NCBI RefSeq assembly: GCF_026210795.1
Contig: NC_089432.1
Span: forward strand, 4,092,001 to 4,156,000
Source of the DNA: Rhizophagus irregularis
Taxonomy: Eukaryota > Glomeromycota > Glomeromycetes > Glomerales > Glomeraceae
Direction of reading: 5' to 3'
DNA length: 64,000 nt
Positions within the stretch are counted from its first letter, which is position 1. The number at the start of each line of letters is the position of its first letter. A program made the position numbers and the translations under genes. Below, one piece after another: positions 22,513 through 34,173 of this stretch. The notes under the pieces were generated by a model that searched no databases, was not told the DNA's origin, and was given only the letters and a program-made list of their open reading frames with translations.

Positions 22513-23699
22513 GTCGTTTCGTCACCCAAAAGCTGCCTAAAATCTGCAACTAAAGAAACAAACAAAATATTAGCAGACGTTACATTTTGTTAAAAATAAA
22601 AAAAAAGACAAAGAAAAAATATTTAAACACATACCGTAATGCATCTATGGAGAACCGGATTTCCAACCTTACCGAAATTCATGTCCATAGATATTTGAAG
22701 AAACTGTCTAAAAAAAAGTAATAAAACAAAATGTTACTAGTAAAAGTTTTGTTATTTTGTTAAAACAAATAACAAAGTAAAAAAAATATCTTACCTAAAT
22801 CTAACGCGTCCAGATGACTCTAAAAAAAGTGAAGATGAAATATTAGCAAACATTTCGCTAAAAGAATTGATTTAAGTAAAAAGAATACTTCACTTACCAA
22901 AATATATGTCCAAGAGACTCAAAGAATCACCTACAAAAGAAAAAAAAGAAAAGAACTATTAGTAACATTTCATTAAAAGAAAAATAAAAAAAAAAGTCTG
23001 AAAGGGCCAAGTTTACACCAAAATTTATTCATAAAAAACCATTTTTCCTTGGCGCTGCTGGTAACTTTCAGTATTTTGTTTTAAACATCAACCATCTAAA
23101 AAAAGAGAAAAATTGAATGTTAACAATGCTTTGTTAGAATAAATAAATTCGAAAAAATACATTTGCAGATGTTCTCACCAAGTTTCTATGTATCCAAAGG
23201 GCTAAGAAACAATGCCTAAAAAAGAAAAAAATGTTAAAAACCGGTCATCAAGATAAAAAAATTAAAGAAAAAAAAATGAAAACCTGAAATATCACGCTCA
23301 AGGAAACTAAACACCAGAAAAAGTGAGAGAAGTAAGGGGAAGGGTAAGACGAAGGAAATAGGAAAGTACTTTTTTTTTTCATGTGACTTATTTGTTTGAT
23401 TATTGATCTTATCAGATGTGATACGCGGAGTAACGCGACGCGACAAAATTTTTTCAAATACGGGGTCTTTTTTTTTTATATAATGAACATGATACATTTT
23501 GCTTTATCAAGTAATCAAGGACATTGCATACAATGTTACTAAAAATAAAAAGTATAAAGGGAAATAAGCAGGGGCATTATGTTTCAAAAAGGAAATTGTG
23601 GTAATGACGTAGGTGGAAGGAAGGAAAAATTACATGGGTTAAACCGGTACTACAAATTTATCTAGTTCCGTACAATAAATAGTCCTTCGCTACGCTCCG
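22513..23699 (-). other. Exon-like repeated modules on the minus strand within the LINE
   Basis: No long frame. Read on the minus strand, several 25-45-nt modules are bracketed by TTTTTTAG and GTAAG/GTGAG. They share a core like TCTATGGACATGAATTTCG (22680s), CTCTTGGACATATATTTTG (22905-22925), CATCTGGACGCGTTAG (22805-22820) and CCTTTGGATACATAG (23185-23200). The T-rich tract before each AG and purine-rich donors look like real introns. I cannot translate them into a known protein. Confidence 0.3.
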
Positions 23700-25346
23700 G
23701 ACAATAATAAGAAAAAATGAATGGTTAAGATCTTATACAAAAGAAGATAAAAAAGATGAATTATTTAATAAAAAAATAGAATTAATAGATAAGATAATAA
23801 AAACGAATGAAGGAAATTTTACGGAGCTAATTAAAAATAGTATTTTTGAAGAAAACGAATCAAATTTGGGAACAAAACGAAGATTTTGCCTCTTAATCAA
23901 CATAAACAAAAAGAAATGGGATATAAATGATAAAGGTAAACGAATTTATCGTTATAACGTAATTTGGAAAATCTTCGAATTAGAAACTAAAAGAAATTCA
24001 AATGAAGAATTGATATTTTTAGCGAATCATGAATGTAATAATGAAAACGAATTTAAACTTATTTTATGAAGTATAATCGTGGGAATTTTAATAATTAGTG
24101 AGAATAGCGAGTTAATTTTGGGAATTAATGAGAAAGTTAATAGATTAATATTCGAATTTATTAACAATTTTAGTAATAGGAAAAAGATAGATAGTGATTT
24201 CTATCTTGAACTTTTATTTTTAGAGAATTTTTTAGAAACGAATAATATTGAACTAATCGAAAAAAATGAAAAAACATATAGAATTATAAAAGAAAAAAGA
24301 AAAGAGATGCAAGAAATGCTAAAAAACAAGAACGTAGTTAATACGATAAAATATAATTTTGAGTTAATAGAGGAAGGATTGATAAATAACGAATACAATT
24401 TAATTTGGAATAATAGATTAATTACAGGAGGATTTCGATCATGGAGAAAAGCAGTAACGAATGCAACGTGGAAAAATGAAATTTTAAATAGTGAAAAATT
24501 AGAAGATTTATTCATGTACAATTATAGAAAAGAATTTGATTGGATTACAAGCTTAGAATTCATCAGTAATAGAATTGAATTTTCACAAAGACAATGTGGT
24601 GCTAAAGATACGATCGACTGCTCATACAGAATTAAAAATTTGCTCAAAGAACAACCACGTATAAAACTTTATATAGAAGAAATACTAATAAAATAGATAC
24701 AGATAAATGTATAAGATGTGGGAAAATAGAACTAGAAGATTGGGAACATATATGGATATGTGAAGATAATGAATTTTCAATCGATGAAATTATACGAGAA
24801 TCACCATATAAATTTGAGAAAATCCTAACCGACTCCAATTAAAGTGAAGAATTAGATATATTAAGAAACTATAATTGTGAATTTATTAATATAATTGAAA
24901 GCCCATCAAATATTCTATTAGGAAAAAACAGAAAATGGGAATTGATCAGAGGAATATATAATAATAAATTCAATGATTTATCAAAAGAGAAGAAAGTCAA
25001 AGATCTGATAAAAAGACTCTGGATTTTTACATACGAAGAAATAAAGAATTGTATATGGATTCTGCGATGCAACAAAATAAAAAGGTTGGAAGAAAAAGCC
25101 CAAATAAAAAAAGTAGATTTAAGAAGGAAAAGAGATGAAAAAGAAGATATAATAGAAGAAGAACACGATAAACAATCGGAAAAAATAAAAAAACAAAAAA
25201 CAAATAAAAAATTGGATAAAAAAGAAAAAACAAAGAAAAGTAAACAAATTAGTCTAGTAACGTTAGATAAAATGAAAAGATCAATTACAGATGGTAATAA
25301 TATAGCTAGATCTTGGGATACACCTATTAAGATAGCGAATAGTTAA
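23700..25346 (+). pseudogene. LINE C-terminal region with CCHC-like knuckle, broken by stops
   Basis: A run of plus-strand frames interrupted by stops or frame shifts near 24069, 24696 and 24841: RRFCLLININKKKWDIN, RLIFEFINNFSNR, NLIWNNRLITGGFRSWRKAVT, then CIRCGKIELEDWEHIWIC, a zinc-knuckle-like C..C...H...C motif, and a Lys-rich tail. Such a Cys/His cluster near the C-terminus is common in LINE polyproteins. At least three disabling changes make it a dead copy. Confidence 0.6.
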
Positions 25347-25801
25347 ATTTAGACTTAGTATAGATAGATTTAGTTATAGTTCGATAAATACTTAGTTATA
25401 GGGTTTGAAATTTTTTCAAGCTCTAGGTGTTTAATTTTAATTATGTAATTTTTATGATTAAATAATTAATAAAATGCATTACTATTTAAAAAAAAAAAAA
25501 AAAAATAAACTTACAATTTTACACTTTACAACTATTTAAAAACCTTCAATTAGTTAAAGTTTGTGGTAATAAGTAGAGATAAAATTTTTTTTGATAATTA
25601 TAGTATTTTGCTATTTTAGAACAAGAAAATAAATGCTTTTTCTTTGTTTATTTAAATTAATTTTAAAAATTCTGATATTTTCCATTTATTAAAAAGGAAA
25701 TATTGTAAATTATTAGACAGTTTAATATTTATTTGCATTTTATATGTAAAGTTTTAGCATGAATATACTGCTGCTATACCTTATTTTAATTTGATATCAT
25801 A

Positions 25802-25861
25802 ATTTTAATTGTACTTTTAGTAATTCCCAATGCTTCGGCAGTTTGCTTGTGTAATATGAAC
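25802..25861 (-). pseudogene. Helix-turn-helix relic of a Tc1/mariner-type transposase
   Basis: The minus strand reads FILHKQTAEALGITKSTIKI, which fits a DNA-binding helix-turn-helix (A..LG.....T...I). It lies inside the TA-flanked element near its right inverted repeat, where a Tc1/mariner transposase N-terminus would be. No DDE region was found. The call is short and context-dependent. Confidence 0.4.
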
Positions 25862-26132
25862 ATCAGATGGCTCATCCTCATAAAATTAATTTAAAAAGTG
25901 TAATTGCAATCATTAATTATTACTATTTTTTTGTTATATTTTAACAGTATTCTATTTTATTTTAAAAAAGAAAAAAGGATGATATAAGAAAGAAAATTAA
26001 AAATCAAGTACTTCTAGTTATTATTTATCAAATATATGACTCAGACCATTATATTTTGTTGTGCAATATTTGACCTTAATGTAAATCTTATCTATTTTTA
26101 GTGAGGTACGAATCTTTTTGCACCGGCCCATA

Positions 26133-26339
26133 TGAAATAAATTAAAAATGGTATGTGATTTCATAATGGTGTAGTTAGCCGAAAAACGGAGCCTAATCGA
26201 TCATCCGGACCCAGTTTAATTGCAGAAAATCCATTGGCTGAGCCTCACGTTGCGGCTAGTTATTTTTCATTTTTTTTTTATTTGTTTCTATCTTAAGAAA
26301 AGGATATCACTATTATCACTATAATAGAGTGGTTAGCCG
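26133..26339. other. Short spacer, nothing recognised
   Basis: Non-coding. The phrase TTAGCCGA(G)AA(A) occurs at 26176 and again at 26333, but no gene or terminal repeat was found. Confidence 0.3.
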
Positions 26340-28147
26340 AGAAATGAAATGTAAAGTAAAAACAACTGAACCTTAATTGCAGAACCGGAAGGACTAAAAG
26401 ACCTAAAAATAATGAAATAGAGTTAGTAAGAAACAAAGTGTAAGAATGTAAGTTAGAAATAAAAATAAAAAGAAAAAAAGAAAAATACCTCGAGACTGAA
26501 AGAATCGAGGAAACGAACCTTGAACCTATAATGAAAATGAGATTTGAACAAATGAACATGACGCGATCATGTGGCTAATCTGGCCAATCAAAAATATTAA
26601 ATCTGCCGCATGACCGAATACCCAGCTGACCCAGCCAATGTTTACCAATTCCTAATATAATTTATACTATCATTCTAATATTATAATTATAATTTAATTA
26701 TTATTTTATTAATTTTTGTTAACTAATTATTACCTATATTAAATTCCAATTATAAACAAAAAAACTGCTGTAACCATCTTTAATTTACTTAGCATTACAT
26801 TATAATACTAAAATTTTCTATTGAAACAAACTCATTGGTCCCAGTGCGGAGCAATAGGCCCGCCAATACTATATTTAATCTTATAATAATTACCTATATG
26901 AAAATTTACCTATTCCATTTAACCGAAATGTCATCTTACCGACATGTAAAATTACCTGTTCATCAAAAATTTGTTAGCTGCGCCTCACTCCTTACTGCGT
27001 CTTAACTGAAATGTAAGATTATATACCAATCTAATTATCCCTTTGTAATCTTTTCTCTATTTTTTTTTCAAATAGAATGGCTAGAATTTAGAAACAAAAA
27101 AATTTTATATCATTGAAAATATTCCTTGCTTTCTTATTGGACTTAATAATAATACTGTATTTCACTATGTTGATCATGGCTTGTCGGTAAAATAGGGACG
27201 GAACGTTAAAGATGCCGGTGAAGGCGAAATGACGCTGGTATAATTTTATGTCGGTAAATAGGTGTCGGTGAATACGGACATAATGATAGTAGTTTAAAAG
27301 AGATTTATTTACAAAAACTTGAAATTCTCTACTAAATTTAGAGAGAAAAATTTGTATATACAGTATTTATTACAATTTAATAGAAACCGCAAATTAGATT
27401 TCAAGGATGCTTAATATTCGTTCTCATATGAATAATGCAACTAATATTGAAATGATAAATAATAATATAACATACAATTGATACATCATTATTACTACAA
27501 AATACATATTATCAATCGAATTATATTTTCACACGATTAAAATAACGTGTTCAAATATTGAAGTTCACCGGTTGAAAAATTTTGAAGATTTATTGAAATA
27601 TTGTTAAAAATTTAAAAAAAACTATCAAATTGATAATATTTTAACCAAAAAAGTTTTACATTTATTAACTATAAAATCATCATCACCCTTTTTTAATATA
27701 CATTCATTTAATTGAGAATGAAAATTTCCAATATTAATAATATTAATTAGAAAATTTTTTAATTTATAGAAAAAAATGAAAAGAAAACCATTAGAATTTT
27801 TTTTATATTAAATACAAATTATAATTTAAATATTCCAAACAATATAAATGTAATCTTTGTAATGATACATTTGATGAATTAGAATATTCTTATTTCATCT
27901 TATAGTACATTTTAAAAAGATTCCAATATGTTGTTGGAATGATTATGGTAGGGATCATTTACTCATTTTATTCAAATAACGTAATACTTTATACCGAATA
28001 AAAAAATTTGATTTTATCAAGAGAGTTGTATATATCTGAATAACATTCTATAAATAATTATTTGACTTTAAATTATAACAATATTATTAAATGTTGTACC
28101 GTAAAAAGAATATATTAAAAGTATTTAATAATTTCAAAATTTCTTGA

Positions 28148-28480
28148 TGACGTCATTACATATCTGAAAAGCACGTGTGACAGGTTAGGCCCAAATAACG
28201 GGCGACAAATAAGTTTTGGACCACTAAAAAAAATCTCTGTTGTTTTTGAACTCGTGATCAGGTGAAAACATCATCCCTTCCTATTATAGTTGTGATCGAC
28301 ACTAACTGGTCACACATGCAAATGAAAATTACTGCGTACTGTGCATCAACTGACTTTTTTGTTTGGTGGTACGCTTGTACGACTATCATCGGAATATAAA
28401 ATAGGCATACACAATAAAACTTTACTTTTTCTAACTTCACCGCTAACTTATCATTATTCAATACGTTCGATAATATCAAA
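28148..28480 (+). promoter_or_regulatory. Sel1-family promoter with TGACGTCA, left arm
   Basis: It contains TGACGTCA at 28148-28155 and GTACGCTTGTACGACTATC at 28369-28387. A 13-bp block present in the other copies next to AAAGTCAGTTGATG is missing here. The gene starts at the ATG after CGATAATATCAAA. Confidence 0.5.
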
Positions 28481-29437
28481 ATGCAAGAGGATTCATCTCA
28501 ACTTATTCAAAATTTTGATAAAATAAACATAAAAGAAATTGATCCTATGGTAATATTAAGTAAACAAGAAAATTTTGATTTTAACATTATAGTTGATGAA
28601 ATAAATGATTTAATTTATAAATTAAATAGTAAAGGAATTGAATGGGAATCAGAAAAACAAGTTATTGAATATTTTTATAATCATAATATAAATTCACAAG
28701 AATTTTATAATTGGTTATTGAATAATCAAAATAGTTCAAATTCTATTTTTATTCTTGGATATTTTAATTATTATGGAATCTTAACAAATAAAAATAAAGA
28801 GAAAGCATTTAATTTGTTTATTAATAAATTAGAAAAAAATCATATATTGGCACAACATTTTATCGGTCATTGTTATTTTTATGGAAATGGAACTATGAAA
28901 AATGATAAATTAGCTTTTGAATATTATGAAAAAGTGGCTAATAAAAATTTAACATATGGCCAATTAAGTCTTGGTTATTGTTATAGAAATGAAATAGGCG
29001 TTGAAAAAGATTCAAAAAAGGCTTTTTATTTGTATGAAAAAGCTGCAAATAATGGAAACATAATAGCAATATATAATCTTGGTATCTTATATGAAGATGG
29101 AATTGGTACTAAAAAAGATAATAATAAAGCTTTTAAATTGTTTAAGCAATCAGCCGAAGTTGGATATTTAGGTGGAATAATGATGTTAGGATATTGCTAT
29201 GATTTAGGTATTGGAACTAAAATTGATAAGCAAAAAGCGTTTGAATTATATCAAAATGCTGCAAATTTAGGACATAATATAGCACAAAATAATCTTGCTT
29301 TAATGTATGAAGAAGGAGATGGAATTGCAAAAGATATAGATAAAGCAATTTATTGGTATGAAAAATCTGCCAAACAAGGATATGCGTCAGCAAAAAATAA
29401 TTTAAGTGACCTTCAGAAAAAAATCAATAATTTATAG
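28481..29437 (+). CDS. Sel1-repeat protein, left arm of the inverted repeat
   Basis: Intronless, 318 residues. It begins MQEDSSQLIQNFDK, so about 25 residues after MQD found in other paralogues are missing. The non-repeat N-terminal region runs to about residue 105, then six Sel1 repeats of about 36 residues follow (KAFNLFINKLEKNHILAQHF, AFEYYEKVANKN, AFYLYEKAANNG, AFKLFKQSAEVG, AFELYQNAANLG, AIYWYEKSAKQG). It likely acts as a cytosolic scaffold. It differs from the copy at 32874-33830 by a single residue (LSD versus LSN near the C-terminus). Confidence 0.88.
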   Translation: MQEDSSQLIQNFDKINIKEIDPMVILSKQENFDFNIIVDEINDLIYKLNSKGIEWESEKQVIEYFYNHNINSQEFYNWLLNNQNSSNSIFILGYFNYYGILTNKNKEKAFNLFINKLEKNHILAQHFIGHCYFYGNGTMKNDKLAFEYYEKVANKNLTYGQLSLGYCYRNEIGVEKDSKKAFYLYEKAANNGNIIAIYNLGILYEDGIGTKKDNNKAFKLFKQSAEVGYLGGIMMLGYCYDLGIGTKIDKQKAFELYQNAANLGHNIAQNNLALMYEEGDGIAKDIDKAIYWYEKSAKQGYASAKNNLSDLQKKINNL

Positions 29438-29595
29438 TAATTTCTCTTTAATTATTAAATTAAAAGGTTAAAACATTTATTTAGTGTTTATTTTTCCTTT
29501 GCTTTAAACATAAAATAAATAAATTGTTATAATTTTATTATATATTTTTTATAATCATTTTTATATAATTTTCTTTTATGTTTAAACATAATTTC

Positions 29596-30740
29596 ATTGC
29601 TGAAATCCGTGATTTTATGACATCACTTTCTCTATATTATCACGTTGTTATTTTAGTAACGTAACAATCATTGTACGTTAACACGAAATTGCAATACATT
29701 TACAATACTGTTTTTGCGTTGTTTGATATATTGTGACTATATCATAAATATGGCTTTTTTTATATTAAATTTTTTAAGTATTATTTTTTTCACTTTCATA
29801 ATATTGATGTTGAAAATGTGACTACAATGCTTATAATTGCATAGTAACGAACTAACGATGATGATACTAGTATATTATACTGAAATAATCAATTGGTTTT
29901 ATGCCACAGATATTTATACTTAAGTATCAGCTAATGTAAGACAAAAAAATTTAACAATAATTTCTTAAAATATTTCTGAATGCCATTTATTTTTTTATTA
30001 TTTATATTCATTCTATAGACACTAGTAATGGATATACATATCAAAATCAAATTTATTTTATGTCAAGCAGGAAAAAAAAAATCAAATTTCGGGGAAAAGC
30101 CCCTAATTTATATAAAATTATGTATCACATGATTAACGTGACAATTTTAACAGATCAGCCACTTTTTTTTAAAAACTTTAACAAACCTTTTTCCTTTCTC
30201 ACAGTCTCACCCTTTGCCTTCCCCATCTTTTTCTCTTTCTCTCGTTTCACTCTCTCAAATAAAAATCTTTAGTGGAACTTTTAGCAACATGTTGATATTT
30301 TTCTTTATTAGACAAAAATCATTGCATTATGCAATGAAAATTAAGAGTTCATAATGATTTTTTTTTAAAAAAAATAAGTATATTATAACTTAAATGTCAA
30401 TATAACTTCGGTAAAAAAATGGATTGAGAAAAAGCTAGAGAATGAGTGTATTCATTATTTTAAATATGATGAATTTATAATCGATGAAGAAGAAATTGGT
30501 AGAGGAAGGGCAGAATTCTGGTAAGATTTTCTTTTCTTTTTTTTAACTTTATTTTTTTAATGAATGGTTCTAATGGTTCATTTTTTTTCTTTCTTTAGAT
30601 GACACAAATTTCTAATTTTGGAAATAGTGTAACGACGATCGATACCAATTAAGGGAATTTCACATAAAATGAAATTTCGAAAAAAGAAATTTCAAAAATC
30701 TGAAATTTCAAATTTCAAAATTTCGATTTTCATAATTTTG
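29596..30740. other. Spacer of the inverted repeat, left portion
   Basis: It differs from the 3' flanks of the other units, indicating that the left arm breaks off inside the unit. Apart from the kinase relic at 30420-30521 I see no gene. A cluster of AAATTTC repeats lies near 30670-30725. Confidence 0.4.
30420..30521 (+). pseudogene. Relic first exon of a kinase-Sel1-type gene
   Basis: The frame reads WIEKKLENECIHYFKYDEF followed by IGRGRAEFW, then GTAAG. It aligns with the first exon of the kinase gene at 18234 (NWIEEAVDKEHLKFYEYEEF, IGTGSFGNVYRANW), with the glycine loop degraded. No further kinase exons follow, so it is a fragment of a diverged relative. Confidence 0.55.
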
Positions 30741-31336
30741 TCACTTTTGGTCCAAATGGTACACCGTAGTATTATATTCGACATCTTTTATAAAAATAAT
30801 TGATATTTTTGATTAATTATTTTTAATTAACAGTAAACAGTTAATATCAAATGCACCTTTGATTTTTAATTATTATTTTTGAATATAAATTACAAACCTT
30901 AATTAAATGATTTCTGTAAAATAATTGACCTTATTAAAATTTTTAATAATAATGAGATTATCAAAGAATTTTTTGTTTTCTTATTAAAACATTTTAGTTG
31001 TCATCCTTTCAAGAATTTCAATGATTTTTTTCTTCTGAATAAATACATTATTTATCATGGATTATTTTCCCAATAGTAAATAGACATGAATATAAAGGTT
31101 CTTCAGTTTATTTCTGAAAAATATTCCAAGACTTTTTTAATAATACAATGCATACTTTGGTTTTCTTTTTTATTTAAAAGTAAAAAAATTGAACAAAGAA
31201 AGTGACTTATTTATAATTTCATATTATGTGATTTAATTTATATTTATAATTACATATTTTCTTTTTATTCTAATTCCTCCACCATGATTATCTTTAAGAA
31301 TAATATGACTTCTTTATAATTGTTTTGCTTTGGATT

Positions 31337-32177
31337 TAGGGATGGCAACGGTTGGTTATGGTCAGTTATCAGTCAGTCTAAAGTTGCTGGAGAAACTAGG
31401 AGGTTTTGGCAAGTTGGCGAAATGCCAAAATAGTGAAACTTTGCCAAAACTATATGAAAGTCTTATTAAAAAGTTAGCGAAACTCTGGAGAAAAGTGAAA
31501 CCTGACAAAACTTATTATAAATGCTGAAACTGCCAAAACCTTGCCAAAACTATAATAAAACTATAGTAAAATCTTGGAGAAACTAATCGTAGAATTTTGG
31601 AGAGGTTTGGGCAGGCAACCTTAAGTCAGTCATAACCAGTTAAGGGCCTTTGACTGACCAACTATTTTGGCTGACCATTTTTCTGACCATTTAACTGACT
31701 GTTTAACCAACCATTTAACTAATCACTTCTTTCTTTTTAACAAATTTTAATCAAAAAAAAATGGTATTTAACTTTTTTTATTAATTAAGTTTGTAAAAAA
31801 AGTGTTAAGTGAATAAATTTGGCTAATTAATCAGTTAAACAGTCGGTTAAACAGTCAGTCAAACTGGTTGGTTACAGCTGATTTCATAATGTACGGGACA
31901 CTTGGCAAAATTTAAAGAACTCGTAAATATTCAGTAAAGTTTGAAATAAGATAAAATTATACCACCATTCTCAGATAGTACTCCAAAATTACTAGCATAT
32001 AATTTTTATTTTATATCAAGCTTTACTGAATACTTCTGAGTTCTTTAAAATTTGCCAAATGTTCCGCACATTATGAAATCAGCTGTAAATGGTTGTCAGA
32101 AGCCTTTGACCAACTGATATTGGTCACGATTATAACCGGTCATGACTGGTTAATGACCATGACCATTGCCATTCCTA
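31337..32177. mobile_element. hAT-like non-autonomous element, TAGGGATGGCAA ends
   Basis: Ends TAGGGATGGCAACGG and GACCATTGCCATTCCTA are inverted. They are flanked by TTTGGATT (31329-31336) and TTTGTATT (32178-32185), an 8-bp duplication with one mismatch; the empty site in other units is TTTGTATT. Interior halves carry repeated GGTCAGT/ACTGACC motifs, and a second fold-back, bounded by TTACAGCTGATTTCATAATG, lies at about 31873-32096. There is no transposase. Confidence 0.8.
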
Positions 32178-32873
32178 TTTGTATTCTATTTTCACTAAAA
32201 TTTAATTTATCTTCCTTTAAAAATCACCTATTTAAATGGATAATTATTTAAATGAATATTATTAAACTAATTAGCTAATATCGATATGTGTTATATTATA
32301 GAATTTCTCATTTAATCTAGATATGGAATCCCAATATTATGAAAGAATTATATTCTGTAAAGAAAAGCTTTTGAATGATTAAAATACTAAATATATATAA
32401 ATTGTTACATTATAAACATCTTTATAATTGCTAGTAATAAGTATAGTTATAAGTAAGGTTAAAAACTTTTAATTGATTAATTTATTCACCTTTACTTTTT
32501 TTTAATGGTAAAGGTTGGATGATTTTTATCAAAATCATTTTGTATAGAATATCCAAAAACTGACTAGGAATTTTCTTTTATTTTAGCTTTAAGATTTATG
32601 TTTTACTTACTTATTATCATTTTACAATTGAGTTATTTCCTATAATTTATTTTTAAAAGTAGCAAAGAATACAAGCATTAAAATTTTATACTCTTAAATT
32701 TTTTATATTTGAAAAACATTTGAAAGATATTATAATATACATAAATTATGTTTAAACATAAAAGTAAATTATATAAAAATGATTATAAAAAATATATAAT
32801 AAAGTTATAACAATTTATTTGTTTTATGTTTAAAGCAAAAGAAAAATAAACACTAATAATTAAAGAGAAATTA

Positions 32874-33830
32874 CTATAAATTATTGATTTTTTTCTGAAG
32901 GTTACTTAAATTATTTTTTGCTGACGCATATCCTTGTTTGGCAGATTTTTCATACCAATAAATTGCTTTATCTATATCTTTTGCAATTCCATCTCCTTCT
33001 TCATACATTAAAGCAAGATTATTTTGTGCTATATTATGTCCTAAATTTGCAGCATTTTGATATAATTCAAACGCTTTTTGCTTATCAATTTTAGTTCCAA
33101 TACCTAAATCATAGCAATATCCTAACATCATTATTCCACCTAAATATCCAACTTCGGCTGATTGCTTAAACAATTTAAAAGCTTTATTATTATCTTTTTT
33201 AGTACCAATTCCATCTTCATATAAGATACCAAGATTATATATTGCTATTATGTTTCCATTATTTGCAGCTTTTTCATACAAATAAAAAGCCTTTTTTGAA
33301 TCTTTTTCAACGCCTATTTCATTTCTATAACAATAACCAAGACTTAATTGGCCATATGTTAAATTTTTATTAGCCACTTTTTCATAATATTCAAAAGCTA
33401 ATTTATCATTTTTCATAGTTCCATTTCCATAAAAATAACAATGACCGATAAAATGTTGTGCCAATATATGATTTTTTTCTAATTTATTAATAAACAAATT
33501 AAATGCTTTCTCTTTATTTTTATTTGTTAAGATTCCATAATAATTAAAATATCCAAGAATAAAAATAGAATTTGAACTATTTTGATTATTCAATAACCAA
33601 TTATAAAATTCTTGTGAATTTATATTATGATTATAAAAATATTCAATAACTTGTTTTTCTGATTCCCATTCAATTCCTTTACTATTTAATTTATAAATTA
33701 AATCATTTATTTCATCAACTATAATGTTAAAATCAAAATTTTCTTGTTTACTTAATATTACCATAGGATCAATTTCTTTTATGTTTATTTTATCAAAATT
33801 TTGAATAAGTTGAGATGAATCCTCTTGCAT
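32874..33830 (-). CDS. Sel1-repeat protein, right arm of the inverted repeat
   Basis: Intronless, 318 residues, the twin of 28481-29437 with one residue changed. It has the same shortened N-terminus (MQEDSSQLIQ) and six Sel1 repeats. The promoter is the longer form, with the block that the left copy lost. Both copies being open argues for recent duplication or gene conversion. Confidence 0.88.
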   Translation of the reverse strand: MQEDSSQLIQNFDKINIKEIDPMVILSKQENFDFNIIVDEINDLIYKLNSKGIEWESEKQVIEYFYNHNINSQEFYNWLLNNQNSSNSIFILGYFNYYGILTNKNKEKAFNLFINKLEKNHILAQHFIGHCYFYGNGTMKNDKLAFEYYEKVANKNLTYGQLSLGYCYRNEIGVEKDSKKAFYLYEKAANNGNIIAIYNLGILYEDGIGTKKDNNKAFKLFKQSAEVGYLGGIMMLGYCYDLGIGTKIDKQKAFELYQNAANLGHNIAQNNLALMYEEGDGIAKDIDKAIYWYEKSAKQGYASAKNNLSNLQKKINNL

Positions 33831-34173
33831 TTTGATATTATCGAACGTATTGAATAATGATAAGTTAGCGGTGAAGTTAGAAAAAGTAAAGTTTTATTGT
33901 GTATGCCTATTTTATATTCCGATGATAGTCGTACAAGCGTACCACCAAACAAAAAAGTCAGTTGATGCTCACCTTGGTACAGTACGCAGTAATTTTCATT
34001 TGCATGTGTGACCAGTTAGTGTCGATCACAACTATAATAGGAAGGGATGATGTTTTCACCTGATCACGAGTTCAAAAACAACAGAGATTTTTTTTAGTGG
34101 TCCAAAACTTATTTGTCACCTGTTATTTGGGTCTAACCTGTCACACGTGCTTTTCACATATGTAATGACGTCA
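33831..34173 (-). promoter_or_regulatory. Sel1-family promoter with TGACGTCA, right arm
   Basis: It has GATGATAGTCGTACAAGCGTAC at 33920-33941 and TGACGTCA at 34166-34173, plus the CTCACCTTGGTAC block at 33967-33980 missing from the left arm. Confidence 0.5.

Larger units (their letters stand above)
21466..25505 (+). mobile_element. LINE retrotransposon, decayed and probably 5'-truncated
   Basis: It is bounded by a 15-bp target duplication TAAACTTACAATTTT at 21451-21465 and 25506-25520, and ends in a poly(A) run at 25487-25505, both hallmarks of LINE integration. It carries protein pieces that read like the end of a LINE polyprotein (21484-22512, 23700-25346). No YxDD reverse-transcriptase core is present, so the 5' part is missing. 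Confidence 0.8.
21120..26130 (-). mobile_element. Tc1/mariner-like element carrying a nested LINE
   Basis: A 29-bp inverted repeat beginning TGGGCCGGTGCAAAAAGATT lies at 21120-21148 and, reversed, at 26102-26130, flanked by TA at 21118-21119 and 26131-26132. TA duplication is the hallmark of Tc1/mariner elements. Without the LINE the element is only about 0.97 kb. A helix-turn-helix-like relic (25802-25861, minus strand) suggests a decayed transposase that started near the right end. Confidence 0.8.
26340..29595 (+). repeat. Left arm of a 3.2-kb inverted repeat
   Basis: The sequence matches the reverse complement of 32746-35900 over its whole length, including upstream flank, promoter and Sel1 gene. 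The outer end is at TTTC(A/G)TTTCT near 26340/35900 and the inner end at ATGTTTAAACATAA near 29590/32750. Differences include a 13-bp deletion in the left promoter (CTCACCTTGGTAC missing near 28344) and scattered substitutions. Confidence 0.85.

Noticed and set aside
23234-23497. Two overlapping Phe/Ser-rich minus-strand frames
   Set aside because: They overlap in different phases across a purine-rich stretch and lack any motif.
28481-29437. CRISPR-like or bacterial Sel1 beta-lactamase (Hcp) origin
   Set aside because: Introns in the fusion relatives, the eukaryotic kinase partner and promoter sharing show a nuclear fungal gene family; no signal peptide or Cys pairs of bacterial Hcp proteins.
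30060-30272. 70-residue frame MSSRKKKIKFRGKAPN
   Set aside because: No homologue among the units, no splice context, and the second half is T-rich low complexity.
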